In this document: positions 15,701-31,200 of the stretch, piece after piece
How the letters are laid out: every line of letters starts with the position of its first letter
Numbering within the stretch: position 1 is the stretch's first letter
NCBI GenBank assembly: GCA_020055645.1
Contig: CM034547.1
Coordinates: forward strand, 30,194,513-30,258,512
DNA length: 64,000 nt
Reading direction: 5' to 3'
Source: Tomocerus qinae
Lineage: Eukaryota; Arthropoda; Collembola; Entomobryomorpha; Tomoceridae
Translations under genes and position numbers: made by a program
Notes under the pieces: model-generated
The model's database searches: none
The model's input: the letters and a program-made list of their open reading frames with translations, nothing else
What the model was told of the DNA's origin: nothing

Positions 15701-16223
15701 AAGAAACAACTCAGGGCCAAACTAACTAGAAAAGGACCCGTCACTTCAGACTCGTCATGACACCTGACAGAACAGGAACCTTGAGGAAATATCTTTCCCA
15801 TTTGTCAAAGAGAGAAATGCTGAATCCAATAAAAATACCAATTTCAAAGTTGTTGGCAGTTTGATTGTTTTACGTAGTACAATGCCACATCCACATCGAA
15901 GGCTGCTTTATGAAATTCTTTCGTTCAACACAAATAAATGCGGCGTTTACCTATTTGAAGTAAATGAATACTTTTCCAAACCAGATATTTGGCTAATTGA
16001 TAGTTTGAGAGCTGATAATCAATTCTGTGCATTATTACCATTTCCTCATTAAGACGGTATACGTGCGTAGGTACTGCATAATGAGCGTACTTAAACAAAT
16101 GCATTAGTATTTTCTTATTAGCCCTAATCAAAGAGTCCAAAGATTAAATCCCTGGAGTCGGACTACAATTGCTAACAAACTTAATTTTTGACCAATTATG
16201 ATTCAACTATGCGAAAGAAAAAT
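6737..16223. other. Non-coding stretch, no gene recognised
   Basis: No supported gene. The longest open frame (8486-8839, minus strand, 117 codons) has no recognisable domain and follows local base composition. C-over-G blocks are at about 6,880-7,240, 9,880-10,430 and 14,340-14,680. A short foldback CTAGCAC-TT-GTGCTAG lies at 10,996-11,011, and an 11-bp inverted repeat pairs 14,089-14,099 with 14,264-14,274. Both are near chance expectation. Confidence 0.6.
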
Positions 16224-16264
16224 TTTAACCCTCCTGACAATTAATTTTTGTCAGGAGGCTTAAA
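16224..16264. repeat. Strong foldback hairpin
   Basis: CCTCCTGACAA (16230-16240) and TTGTCAGGAGG (16248-16258) are perfect 11-bp inverted copies around the 7-nt loop TTAATTT. Beyond a single C/C mismatch the pairing resumes for 5 bp (16224-16228 with 16260-16264). That gives 16 of 17 paired positions, the best short hairpin I found outside the DIRS element. It is too short and tightly looped for a typical microRNA precursor. It could be a cruciform, a tiny foldback element remnant or a structured RNA motif; no gene is adjacent. Confidence 0.55.
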
Positions 16265-19200
16265 TACAGAATACAGTGTATTAAGTAGCCAATGCATTGA
16301 TTTGAATACGTCTATCAAGATGCCCATCACGACACCTTCTTAATTACATCAATATTTGTTTAAAATTGAAATCAAATTATTTAGTAATTATATAATATTA
16401 GGGCAAAACGGTTTGACAGTCATTTTGTGCTGTACAACACCTGCACAGTTACATTTGCTAGCAAAAGTTGCACGCGACTACAAATTATAAGAGTATCATA
16501 TCATAAATCTACTATGTACATGCAATAAAAGTGCTCATTGTTTTGTTATTGCTAACTCCAACTTATTAGAGAGACAAATGGGACGAGAATGCTGAAATGA
16601 AACCACAAATGATGTTTTCTATTTGAATGCCTACTAATGCTGCGGAATTATTTTCACCTCTGTCAACACTAAAAACTAATTAACACAGAAAGTTGTGTAA
16701 AAGCAGTCATAAACATCAAACAAAGCGTTTTGCTACGATTTCACCAATAAGGCAATTATTTGCCATCAACTACAGACTACAGGTGACATTTCATAACAGT
16801 TGTTGGTAACTTCTAATAACATCAGTTTGTGTGTCACGTGGAAGGAAGTAAACTTCAGGTATGCTTTAATTATTCATGTATGGCACGTGAAGAAAATTTT
16901 CCAAGGCGGAACTTCGAAACTCAGTTTCAATAGGCATTTTCAATTATTTATTTAATTATCAAGTCTGTTGTGGAACAAGGAAATGATTAATTGGATTGTT
17001 TGATGTAATTACTAATTACCTGACTTATATACACGTAAACTCTTTCCGCATACGCATTTGTATAGAAAAAGAATGTGATGTGAACTACTTGTGGACCAAA
17101 AATCCAAGAATTTTTTATCATTTGACAAACATTATTTAATTACATTCAAAAATAGATATTATTCCAGTTCACGAAAATGTTTAATAATAGTGCATGCATT
17201 GACCTACACTGAAATAGTGTACATACCAGTTCAGATATCGTTCAGAGACATATGGACTGAGATTTTAATAATAATTCTTAAGGAATAGAAAGCTACTAGA
17301 GAAGAACCCACTCTCGTGCAATTACCACGCATTTAACAGACTGGTAGAATAAAGGATGCATAATGGAGTTGTGAAAATTTAATCATAGAAATAGCTGTTA
17401 GATTTGAAATTGGAATTAAAAGCAGAAGAGGATTGGCGTCGTGAGTTTCTAGGAAAAGGAGTTTGGCACGATTTCAAAATGCGAGTGAAGTATTGTGCAG
17501 TGACAATGAGTAGGTTCGTACTTAGAGATTGAAAGAGCTGTAATAAGAATAAAGTAATCTAGACAAGACACAGGAGCGCTTTGGAATGGAGCGGTAGGCA
17601 CTGTGCTTATTATTACACTAGTTAGAGATCTGTGAGCATCGAAACAGTAGGATAGAGGTCTAAGAGCGCGGGGAAGCCACTAAAATAAAGTGAGCTAAAG
17701 TAATGTGCTGTAGAGTGCAGAGCCATGGGAGCCCCAGTGACAAATGTTTTGTTTCGTCAACATTCAGCAAGTTGGCTCATTTCGCGTGGCAAAATGTACA
17801 GTAGGAAAGATTGAACGGAAATCTCTCGCAAGTGTGCTGATTTGAGTGCAAGTATGCAAATACTGTCGCCAATTTAGTATGCAAAAGCAATCAGCGGCTT
17901 GTTTTATTGCGGACCAGAGCCAGTTAAAAGGATTAGAGGTGGAGGGGAGAATTGTAAAGGAGGTGAAGTAAAAGGGAAGCCAAACACGTCTCTCTACTTT
18001 CTCTCTACATACTGATACTTTCACCTTCCTGCACAAACACAATATAAACTACATATATTTCACTAGTACATAATAATATGATCTACTACTACTAGATCTA
18101 TATACTCTACCATAAGAGAAATCAAAACAGTATATTCAAGGTAGAACAAAGTAGGAATGTATAGAACGTGAGAGCTTATCGCCAGGTAGGGGGAAATGGA
18201 GTGACTGAAAATCAAAACATAGTTGTTGGGTGGGAGAGTTAGTGGCTGTCGTCGTCGGTGTGTATGTGTGGATGATGATAATGAGATAGGAGGGTGGTAG
18301 GGAGTCTTGCAAACCTGAGTTTCCTTCGCCTTTATGTAATCGTAAACGCTTCTGGGTGAAATTCGAGTCAAGTGTATCGGATTATCTCATTCTGTCTAGT
18401 CATCTTCTTTGACAACACTTTAAAAGGAAAGGTAAAACAAAAACAGGGCAAGTCAAGTCAGCAGGCCACGGCAATGTCTGTTTCTGTTGTAGCGCAAGGC
18501 AAAGGTCTTCTGGGGAATCCGTCTCTTCACTCTATTCCACTTACCTTGCAAACAACTTCAACCCGTCCTCTTCCTTCCTTCCAAACAGAAAACAAGGACT
18601 ATTCCCAAACTAAAGAGAGAAAAGAAACCCTTAAACTACAAGCCAAAAGCTCTCACTTTTACAATCTCATTCAGTCCATATAATATATCGAGAGCCCATC
18701 AGACCAGGTACTCGTAGTGGAATGCAACCCAGTTCTCTGAGCATCATAATAAATAATACAGTTAACAGTGTTGTCGGTAAGAAAGTAGTAAATAGAAAAG
18801 CTATCTATGTGTCTTGTGTATGCAGTTTTCATTATAATATTTTCTGAGAGAGGCAGAGTATGTATGTATTTGAGATAACTACCATCTTTGTTTGTTTCTC
18901 TATGTACACTCGCTATTAGAGATAGATTCCTTACGTTGTTTCCAGCTACGACTAACAAGGCTGAATGTGGATAGTTGTCCGGGAGTTCTGAACTGGTTTG
19001 TTCGTTTCCGACTGGTCTGCTCCGTTGGATCTTCCAGTAAATGGGTGTTCCTTTCGTTATGCTCACCCAGGGAATCATAAAGTGAACCTTCATACTATAG
19101 ACACACGTTCTCCTACCATTCCTACATTTCCCTTTTGTAAATATAGGAGTTCATTCATATCGTCTTGTCATATAATACTACTAGGACATAGTAGCAATGC

Positions 19201-22200
19201 TATATAGTAGTGTGTCTCTCCAATATATACCTACTTGGTGTATTGTGCTCTATATACTAAAGTAAACTGCTCCGGTGTATCTAACTTAAGCTCTTTCCTC
19301 CACCAGAGATTTGCCAAAGACCTCTCTTCTCATCATCTCACACTCAATCCTCCTTATAAGCTTACCTTCATTCCTCTAACTTCTCCCTTGACTTTCTTTA
19401 CTCGGGTAGTATGTGTTCAATTCTGTGTCTGGTCGTGGCCTATAGACTATAGGTTAGCTGTTCACTTGGTAGTCGGCTAAGTTATGTCTTACCTTTCCTT
19501 CTGCTCAACTTAACCCAGTAGATACTTTCATATGAATGTTTGTTTGTATAGAGCAGCCTCTTTATAATTTCGTACCTTCCGGGGGATATCATGTAGTAAG
19601 TAACGCTCCCAAAAATATACGTAAGAAACGAAATTGACTTTCTTCTCTACAGAAAACATATGTACTATTTTGTAGTTGGCAGTTAGTATGAATTTACTAT
19701 TCTGTTCTTATGATTACCTGATAGAGAGAGAGAGAGTCTATGAAATAGTCTCATCTGTCGACTTCTGAAGGCAAGGGACTAGTTAGGTATGCATGATACA
19801 GAAAATATACGGCCACTGCCAACTTCCATTTAACGTATTACGACCTAGTTCATCATACTCAAACCAAAGCCAACCAAGGACCACTGACTCCAATGCGCAA
19901 TTATAGCTGCCGCTTTGTGTAACTTTCCTACAGACACACGCTAAGTGCAAACTAAATAAAATACACTTCCAGATCTTATCAAATAGTATATATGATGCAA
20001 ATCTACAGCCTAACTGTTTACAATTTAGACTCGCAGAAATTACTCTCGGAATCTGTTCAGTTAATAAAGGAGGCGTTTTATTACATACTTTGCAATGAAT
20101 TGCACTACATATTAAAGGATCATTAAATTGAAACCCTGACAGTCAGCAAGAAAAGTCTCCTTTCCCTATGTTTCCAGATTAATGCACTAAGCGAGGCATT
20201 AACTCAGAAAAGTATGTCAGACACAATTTTAAATTACAGAGTGGCCTAATAAGATATATTTGCATTTCCACTAAAAACGATAAATTGACTTTATATCCTA
20301 AATCAGCATTAATGTACCTATTAGCTTACTGCCGACCACTAAGGCACAACCACCAGGACGATCAACAGACTCTACCATATAAATCCACACATAATTCAAG
20401 TAGGTGCTACTACTTCAATTAGTAGTTCCACAGTGTACCTTGTTGTGTTAGTTGTTTCCGGAGACAAGGAGAGAGGAGTCGGTCAACACACAGGGAATGA
20501 GTCTATGGCAGTTACAATCCAAATTAATCTACAAAGCTACCATTCCTACTCTCCAATCACAAACCCATGAATACTTCATTGAAACATAGCCAGTTCCGCG
20601 TTTTCATAACGAATGGATTAGACAAATTATTTATTTCCCACTTTCTGTCACTCGCTCTCCACTCCGGTCTTCCGCAAACAAACACACTCAAACCCACAAA
20701 ACAAGCCGAGTTCTGTCCTTACAAATACCTACTACAATATTATGATACAATTTCCATCTAATAACAACACAAATGTAATTAAAAGATAAAGCTCTAAGCT
20801 CCATCATCATTTTTTATTCCACACACCGTTACGCCATTAGCCCAATACCAATTGTATATCATTTAAACTTTTACTATCTGCAATATCAGATGTTTATTAT
20901 TATCGTTTTCGTTGCACATAATTAATTGCACACAATCTTAACCTCCTTCATCCTCTCTTTGACTACGTACTGAAAAATGAAAATCAATGCTCAAAATTAA
21001 CGAGATATTATTGGTCCTGAAGTACTAACTGGATATTATTGTATAATTTCCACTTTATGAAATATTTTACATCGTTGCAATGTATACAGTGATTCAAACG
21101 ATGAGAATTTGTAATTGTTTGTGTACTTATCTCATAGTTCATATTTGAGAAGATCTGCTTAATATTATCGGCCTTGGCATAAGTTGTGGGCAAACTTGTA
21201 GTAGTCCTATAGACATTGGACAGAACATTTTGCTATAGCATTGGGTTTCGATTTTGAACGACTCGAGTCGTCTTCAGACGTGGGTCACTTTTTGCCCTCC
21301 CATTTTTCGAACTTGATCTTCGTTTTGGGTTCCTATTCACAATCTGAAAATAATCGTTTAAACAGTAATTACACAAGCCAGAAATTGCGTCATGACATCT
21401 TACTAAATTTAATATACATTAAATCAAGAGATGGAAATTATTAGTGATAGATGATTAAACTGTAAATTATGATGCATTAAATTTATTTGATTACTACTGG
21501 TTCTTAAATCTTATGTCAATAGTAATGGTAGTACGAAAGAACTGTGATAGTACTGCTTTTACATTTAAAAATATTTGCAAGAAAAATCGATGAATGTAAT
21601 AATCCTTGGATTTGTTTGTGTCTTTTGTGTTGTCGAAGACTATTATCAGTGGCCTTGTTGGATAATGCAATCCTGAGTGGATGTATGCATGTGATGTTGT
21701 AAAGTGTAGTTCTTTCACTATTTTCAAGAGTTAAATTACGAGCCATTTACTAATGGAAGTTTAAAGCCAAAAGGGAGTAGGAAAGGAAATATCTTTTATC
21801 CGTAATAAACTGGATTTCCGTTCGAGAGAGATTGGTACTTTACATAGTAGTTACTAGGATCCAGTTAGCAAGCTGCCAAATCCCAGTAGTTATCGTAATA
21901 GCCAGCAATGCTTTTTGTCAAGTTAAACACAACAAATAGGTAGCATATCTAAAATTGTCACTACATTTTGAGTAAATTGCATGGTGAAGTGAGTGCCAGG
22001 ATATGCAACATAAAATGGTTTGGTATACAAAACGTGAAATGCTCCCCCTGTTTCAATCGTTGGATTTAGATGTGGCTGGTTAATGCATATCGACAGTTTT
22101 CCCAAAGCGTCCTGGTCGGAGCTTGAAGTTTTATTACCTAAACTGCCATAGTGAGTTGAACATAGCCCTTGAGAGACATAATTGAGGTTTTTATGTGAAA

Positions 22201-25200
22201 TGATTACTTTTTCAGGCAAAACCAATAAATTCCTGATTTTCATTTCAAAGAAAAACTAAGACTATATCCCAGGCTTAGAAAATGAATCTACATACAACAT
22301 TACACTAGGTAGCTATACTACGTATTTTTAGTTATAAAAATAGGGAGAAGTAGAGAATTTTTACAAGCAAATACTCACCTAATGTAAGTGGTTGAAAAAT
22401 TGGGAGCCAATTACTCATTCCATTTGTAAACGAATGGAAATGAACTCAAGACAACTGTATTTCAAGTTTAGGAAGGAAAGGCTTGAGTCGGATATGCTAA
22501 TGGAGTCATGGAGTTTCCTAAAGTTTTTTGACTCTCTCCGAATGTATAGTGTGTCGAGCATACCGGAATGTAAGAAAGTTTTAATTCATGCAAACTTAAC
22601 GTTTAAATTGAGTGAATTCCATGTAAATTCAGAAAAACGAACATGCAATGTAGTCGTTGTCTGCATGAATTAATTATACATAATTTCCCTTTTCCTGCTG
22701 GGAGTGAAGGAACTCTTTTCTATGTAATAATTCCTAGAACCCTAAAAATAGTAGGAGCATCTATAGAGGAGTCAATTACTCTTTCTGTATTTGTATTCAG
22801 AGTAATTTGTAATTCTTTGCTTGTAGTTGGAGGAGAGTTGGTTGACTTGAGTTAACTTGTGGAACTGCGCAAAGAATCTTTGCAACTACCTGGGTATAAA
22901 TCTTCGGGAGTCAATAAGTCCGCTCACCTGTTTGGATTTAGACTCTTTCTCATTTAGCATGGGATGGGGCTTTGGGCAAGGAAGATTCTTGGGTAAATTA
23001 AAGGAAATATAAAATAAGCGTGTAGATATAGGTCCCATTTGGAGGGAGAGTTACATGGGTACCATTAGAGCCTAAAAGTGTCGTATCGATAAAATTGTCA
23101 ATGGGATGCCATTGCATTAGTTTCATTTTAGTGTGGCTGACGGTGGGAGAAAGGAGATGAGATGGATTCAAGAATGGGCAGTTAAGACTAAAAGGATGAG
23201 GATCCAATGTTTGGCAGTTCAGTTGTGTGGTGAGGTCTCCAAATAGAGCAGACATCTTGTTAAGGATACGAAAGAACATATATTATTAGCCAAAGAGTAA
23301 GTACTCACTTGCACTAGTACTCTTATACTTACCTAGACATAGTTCTCTAATACAACCGCCATTACATTACGTCTGATTGAAATTTATGCTGCTGGAACCT
23401 TTTGTTTCGACTCTGGACTGGTATAAAGCTGGAAATGCTATCTCATCTCTCCCACTGTCCTGATTCCAACGAGAATTGCTCAAGTGTACTGACAATGGCA
23501 ATGAGTTTCGACTTTTTTCTCTGCGACGACGATTTGTACTCGAAGGTTATAGTGGGGAGCTTTACTACACTTTCTCCAGCCCCATTCGCATGGCACGTTA
23601 AGTAAAAAATCTCAATCCTTCCTATGGCTAGATTGAACTGAACAAAACAGATATGTATTTACCTATACTATCTAGTAGAACAAAAGTCAGGGAAAGGAGA
23701 CCAAGTCATGTATTCATTTTATTCCATTGAATTCCCTTATAAGCTAGGCACTTTCTCAACCATACCTACAGATGCTACAGATATTTTGCGAGAGTAGGCA
23801 GTAGGTAATAATGGGGATAAGAGTAAGTGAGAGAGAATAAAAGAGCAAATTCTATTCGATCTCATGGTTTCTTTCATTTGAAACAGAACACAGCTCTTTT
23901 TTTCAAATCACAAACACAAAATGAAAAGCAGTCTCTCTCAGGCCAAGGAATAAGGAAAAGAGCAAAGCAGTGAACCATCCAGTCAGACACAGACTTCAAC
24001 TCTGCCGAGTACTCTCCTAATAAGACAAGACGTCTCTTCTTGTTCCATTTTCATTAGCCCATTGCCCTATTGTCCTCTTCTCCCGGGTTTTGTCCTAACC
24101 TGATCTACTTCTTTCAATTAGCTACCCCACTCCACTTAGCTACACATTCCGACTTACACTTCTCAAAAGAACTACACATTTTTAAAATCTCCTCACGCAC
24201 TCTGCACTCTTAAATAAATAATGTAACACAATACATTATTGTCCCGACTCTCGACTCCCAACTTTACTTCTCGCAATTACAAACCCGGAAAGATACCTGC
24301 TACACCAAATATGTCCCTCCACCACACACGTACACGGATATAGACTACCCGCATCAAATAATCATACATTATACACTACCTATTGCTATCACCTTAGGCA
24401 CTCCTTTTTATCCACAATCTATACCGATCTACAGGGCGATTCTTTTTAAATATCTTTAATTATTCTCAGATCTAAATAAATGTTTAATTCATTTTGTAAA
24501 TGCTGTACCCAAAAAAACCTAATGGAAAATAAGGCCAAAATTCCGAAAAAATATTTCTGTATAGGAAGCTTTTCTATTATTACCATGCGGATTTATCAGG
24601 ACCAGGTACCACTTTTTTCTGTTGCAAAGTATTTTTCTACCACCACACTGTAAATACTAATGGTTGCGTTTAGCTGAGAAAGCAGTAACCCAGTAGCAAT
24701 ACTTTGTACCTGTGTGCGTAGAAAAATTAAGCTTGGCAATTGTACATAATATTACTTTGTTAGCTTTCTTGGGTATTTGTGTGTTGTGGAGTCTTGACAT
24801 ATATTGTAGTACACTGGATATTATATTATTCTCCAGTGGCCGCTTGTGTCCTGCATTTTGTGTCATTGGCTAAAGTTGAGTAACTTTCACCACAACTTAT
24901 GCTATGTAAGATAACTTTGTGGAGGAAAGTATACGATATAATGTAGAGAACTGAGGGTGAAGAAGGTAGCTAATGTGGAGGGGTATCCCATCACATTATC
25001 TTAAAAGAAAGCAAGTACTAGCAAAGGTACAAATAATATGCGGCTACTAGGTTGTAGAAGTAGAGGAGTAATAAGAGATATACGTAGATAGGGATGTACA
25101 TTAAAACAGGAGAAGAACAAGATGTTTTCGGTGGAAAATCTCTTTGACATCTCCATCACGTCTGTATTTTTAGCGGCGCCAAGAAGTGGAAGTGGAGGAA

Positions 25201-28200
25201 GAGATGGAGCGGATGGAGCGGGCTTTCCCTCCGCTGTGTCTTTCCCCATCTCGACATCCTCTCCTCTTTTCCTTCTTTAATAAAAGTTTACGAACTCACA
25301 ATCAGTCCACAATGAATAATAAATTTTTACAAGGATTTCATGAGCACTAAAATGAAACTCGTCTTTGCTTCCTTCGTCTTTCAACTGAATTAGCCCACTC
25401 AAGTCAAGTCAGTCACTCACTCAGTCAATCTATCCATCTATACACACAGATATTACACATTTGCTTGCATCCAGTCCACATAGGTACTTAACCTGCAAAG
25501 AAAAAGCTGACTACTGTCTTTCCTTACTTCACTTCGCTTCTGATAATTTCACTTTATACTATGTCATTATAACTATTATATAAACTCTCTGGATATGTAG
25601 TGAGGTATATAGTTACATACCTTTACTGCGTAATAGGAGTACTATGATCTACAATGTTCCGTTTGCTCAACTAAACTAACAAGGTATCTATTCAGCCAAG
25701 GAAGACGAGATATTATTATAAAGAGTGAAGTATCTAATCTTTGAACGAAACGAAGTCAAGCAAAGTATATAGGTAAGTGTAACTAGATATAACTCTATCC
25801 ATGAAGAAACATTACTAGTTCCATTGCTCTTTTTGTGGTTACTTTGTGTATGTGTGTCGGTGTGTAACTAAAGTAAAGTAAGTAAACTCTAGGTAAAGCA
25901 ACTCACTCAACTAACACAAGATGTAAAAAGAGATCGTATAACTTTTCCAAAGCATAATATTATCTCGTATGAGTAAAGATAGATGTCCATGCCATGAGCT
26001 CCAGACTGAAAGTGAAGAGTTATTGCGTTCCTTTGACTTCCATACCAGAACATACTTACTATATCTCTTTCTCGACGTGTGCTACCTATACCTAAACAAG
26101 TACATGGTATACAGCTGTCCATATGTAATATGTAGTACTCTATTGTAACAAAAATATCTGTACATGCATATGAAGCATGTTTCTATGTATTCTGACAACA
26201 CATATATTTATAATCAAAGCCAAAGAGGCATTCTCTTTCATTTTTAAGTCAAGTCACTTATCTAATGTAAACTGAACCTCTATACTTTATTATGGTACAC
26301 AGCAGGGAAATAAAAAACCTTGTTTCATCGTCATTTTAATACACAATATACACTAACGAGTTCTTTTATTTTCCACTTACGACACCCCTCCTATCTCCAT
26401 TCTCCCTACTGCTCTCCCACTGCCTTAGCTTTCTCTACCTCCACTTTCTTCCTACACTGAAACAGAAACCAATTATATTTCTCTGGGTTAAGTACTTTTA
26501 CATTTTAGTACTTCAGACTAAGAAGACTTCATCATACCAGTGTTTGTCTACTTCAAGGTGATTCATTAGTCCATGTCTTAATTAGAAGCGCACACACCAT
26601 TACAATTTGTATCGTTAAGCATACCTACTTGCAAAAATTGTTATTACTTTGGTAGATTTTGGGGCACCTATCATTCTTTGTCCATTGGACTTACCATAAT
26701 CTGAAAAGATATTGAACATAGACTTTTACCATTCTGAACATTGCAGTATCTGGTATATCATAGTGAATCAAATATGATACTGATAACTGTAATTAAAAGA
26801 ATGGAATTTGATTCAAATGAATATAAATGTTTTATTCTTTAATGAATAGTCTTGGATTAGCATATACATTGTAATTTTTGAAGTGTAACATTTTCAGTAG
26901 GTACATTTGCTAATATACTCTTGGCGTTGGTTCTGATGATATTGATACCCAACACAGCTGCAGTATCTACTACCAATACTTGGCTAGATCGTGTCTATCA
27001 TAAAAATCTTAATTCTATTGAAGAGAAAATGAAATTATATAACAGCTGCTCTAGTCTCGTTATTCACTGAGTTCTTTTAATATTAATAAAATTTAATCGT
27101 AAAAATGTTGCTAGCATATTTACGTACAAAAGCATCTCAGACCCTTAAAGCTACCCCTCGGTACAATGGAGTGCTTCTTTCCGCAATTGCAATTCCAAAC
27201 TTAATATACGTAGAGATATGGCGTACATACTAATTAGGGATGATTGATATTGATGGAGCAACTGATCACCATTACAATATTGTACTTATTGACAATCAAT
27301 AACTTAAATCCCTGAAGAATAGGTAGAAATAATAACATTAATCTTATAGGAGTAGCTCAATCAAAAGCCTTTAGAAATCAGTACCTTCGTAAAAATGCCT
27401 CAAAGTTCTTTTCAAGCTATAAAATTCTAAACAGTTTTATGCATTTTGGAAGTGCTGTCTCTTTTCTTTTTGAATTTGGTTGTTTAATGACATTTTTATT
27501 AGATCTGTAAACGACTAAGGTACCAGATCGTCCAAGATTGAATTCTTTGTCTGTATGGAGTATAAAAGAACATAAGATTGTATAGAAATTGATGTGTACC
27601 ACTAAACCAGTGCTCTAGTTCTGGTTTGCCAATCTTGTGCAGAGTACTAGACATTAAATAGAGGGAAATATAAAACAGAAGATAGGAAATGAGAAAGAGG
27701 GAAATATTGGAAGGAAGGAGAAGATGAGGCAGAGTGAAGTGGAGTAAACTCGAATCTCAATATTCAAGTTGAACGTAATTTTAATAGACTTTGAGTTAAC
27801 ATTAAGGGAGGATAGAGAATTTAGTCGTCGAGCAGATCTGGGACGTTCCATGTCTATATTATTTGAAGTAAGAAAGTGGTAAAATGTATTCAGAACAGAT
27901 TTTGCGTAATTTTGAGTAGGGAGTGAGGAAGAAAGGGAATTGAAGTGAACTGAAGTTCAGTTAATGACTGATGTCTGGAAAGTTGTTTGTCATAGGAGGT
28001 TGGGGAGAGAGGAGCAGATGTAGATGTTGATGCAGATGTGAGACTGTGTCTGGAGCGTATTAGCTTTACAAAATGTATGTCATGTCGTGACTAATTATGA
28101 AACTGTGTAGTCGTCTCCTTTCGTCTCATCTGAACTGGTATATGAGGTAAACGGAGGAGTAATGTCGAGTAAAAGCATCCCATGTGCACTCTAGAATTTC

Positions 28201-31200
28201 CTTTCTACCGAATTCCCTGTAAATACAAATATCTGCATACATAGGTTCATACACGTACCTACATGTAAATACTAGAGACAGAACTGCTTTCACTTCATTT
28301 TACTTGACTGTTTCCCCGACTTGCCTATCTTTGCCCTATTATAACGATTTGCTTCTCTTTTGATTATCAAGAGAGTACTTCTGCTGGAATGTAAGTTAGG
28401 ACAAACAGACAAGCCGTTACATTACATTGCGTTCCGTTGGATTGGATGGATGAAACTGAATTTTGCATAAAGTATCAATAGCCGAGTCAAGTTCCACTTG
28501 GATGTTATTATTCTACTACTAGCAGGCATTATGTGGTGCAGGAGTAAAGGAAGAGAAGTAAAGCACAGAGAATACCCTGCTCCCTATCATCTATACTAAT
28601 CACATACAGAACAGATTTGAACAGCATAACATTAACTTTAAACGAAACCAGACTAGAGTGTATACTCCTATTAAACATACCCGCTTAAAATCCACTACTA
28701 CATAGACTTTCTAAAGATATACTAGCTAAATGTGTTTAGTACACTATTACGTAACTTCCTAAATCTCAAATCAAACCAAAGCAAACCACATGATAAAAGT
28801 AAAGATACTACTCACTCAATTCAACCAAATGGAAAGTAAGCTTCTTCTGTGCTTTGTCACTTAAATATGCAAGTACTTGCCTCAGGATACCTAGTGCTTG
28901 TGCAGTTGTATGAACACACAGTTAACTCAAGTCAGTAGGATTCAGCCAGGAGTTTTACATTTCATACACAGAACGCCAAGGAAGGATGAGAAATTGATCT
29001 TTATAATTTGTAAGGTAGTAATCCACTCGAGATTCACTTCAGATTATTTAAGTACTACCCAGCTGTGTTAACTAGCTCTCTAATCCCAGCAGAACATCAC
29101 CAAATGTTTTATACACCCAGCTAAACAACCAACTAACTAACCACTTTCTTCCTTCTCTCAATGAATGCAAGATGCAACACTCAACATGATTAAATACAAA
29201 TCTTGGCTGCTTATTTTCCCAACAATCCTTTAGTTTTCTCACGTTTATAATAACCTTGGCTTTACCATTTTGTTCAATTCAGTCATTTCAGATTGCAATA
29301 TAACATTATCCACACGCACTCGGATATAAGGAGAAAGCATATTCTTAGTGTTGTCTCGATGCGAAGTTACTGAACTTACCTCTGAACAACAAAAAATGTC
29401 AATTTAGTCAATTACCACGAAAAAAGGTAGAAGAGGGTAGAATTTTGAGTCTTTTTTTCCAATTTCACATTCCTAGTCCTAAAAATTGTTTACATTCATT
29501 ACATAAAGTAATCCCCACTCTGCATACTTTTATCTGTTTATTAACATTTGAAATTTTTTTAATTACAAATATATGAAATGGTGGCTACTGTCAACGTAAA
29601 ATAAAAATTATATTCTTGCTGTAAATATTAATTACGTTATATTCATTTAGTGTTAAATTTTTACAATTCCAATCCTGGAATCAATATCACAATCTGAAAA
29701 TTTTTAAAATAGAAAACTTTTTAACAGAAATAGGTGGATGGAGAAAATTTAGAAAAAACGTATCTGAGAGGTGATTTTTGCTCATCATATTATATCATAA
29801 CATAAACTATAAACAGCCATAAAGGAACATTTTAAGTAAAAGCACTGTGTCACTTTTTGATAAGTTCTTGGTTGTAATGTTCCAGGTTTAGGAGTGAAAG
29901 CAATGCCTCGTGCATCATTAACGATTTCTCAGAGGTTGTTTAATTATGTCAGTAAAGAATAGTTGTTCATAGTGTGATAGGATGCTTTGAAATGAGTAAA
30001 CAGTTGATTGTTATTGTAGGACAAATATCGATGGGAGGTTGGATTTGAGAGAAAGTAGGAGAAAGATTGGAATTGGGATTTGTTAAGCAAGTGTTGGGAT
30101 GTACAATAACGACGAGTAGGGAGCTGAGTAAGTAAGACAGAAAGAGTTGTCTGTGTAAAGAGACAGAGTAGTGGGTACATAAATACATGGGTGTCATTTC
30201 ATTATGGAGTATTCGGTATACATTACTTAGACTTTTGTTCTATCGACAGATCTAACTGCGTAGGCGTAGTTATTTGTATTAGTGAGGAGTTTAGTGGAGT
30301 CTGTATGTATTTAGATATAGGAGTGAGTGAACTGAGAAGCAAACTGAGGATGAGCCAGAGCTTTGACGAGACCGAGAGAGGTTGGCAGAAACAATGAGGA
30401 GAGACAGACAGAGGAGACCAGGTTGAGTTGAGTTGGGGAAAGCAAAGCTAAGTCTGAGTAAAATGAAGAGCAGATGGATTAGTTTGATTGCCTTGCCTGT
30501 CTAGGATTCTTTACGCTTCTGCTGTTTCTCATCCCTTGTGCTCTGTTTACATAATAGAGGTTATTTCACATGACCCAATCCATTTACTATAGAAAAGACA
30601 TACACATGCAGAAGTAAGTAAGTAGGTACTCCTAGTACTCCACTCTCTGTCAGTCTCTATCTCTACTCACAAATATAAATCTCTCCTTTTGAAATAATCG
30701 GGTTTAGTGTGGCGTGATTCGAAATAGGATGATTCAACCATAATACCAGACGGGACTTGATAACACTTAATACAAGGTACGACTTCGTACACACAACCGT
30801 CTCATAACAGCACCCACCCATCCTACAAAGCAGACGAGCACTATTGTCAGATTTGTCTTGATTTCTTCATCACGTTATAATATTGACACGGATAAGAACA
30901 GATAGAGCGCAAAGAACAAAGACTGTCTACTCACGAAAGTACAGAAGTCACGGATATTGCTTTCAAATTTCACATTTTCCCTCAAAGCTATTCGTTTATG
31001 CCCTTATTTCGAAGCACTAATCCTACCATACCTATATTATTATACAAACAACTCTTCTTATTGCAAATACCTAAACATAATACACATCCACTCTCTACCT
31101 AAAGCTTGCTATCAACAAACAAATACATTGCATGGAAATCCATTTCGGGACATTACATTTACCCGTCCTACTACGCCCCCACCTGATATCTGATTTTTAT

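Noticed and set aside
18671..19093. 140-codon open frame on the minus strand, the longest outside the DIRS element
   Set aside because: No domain, no splice context, and several overlapping open frames on the plus strand; length is compatible with chance in this much DNA.
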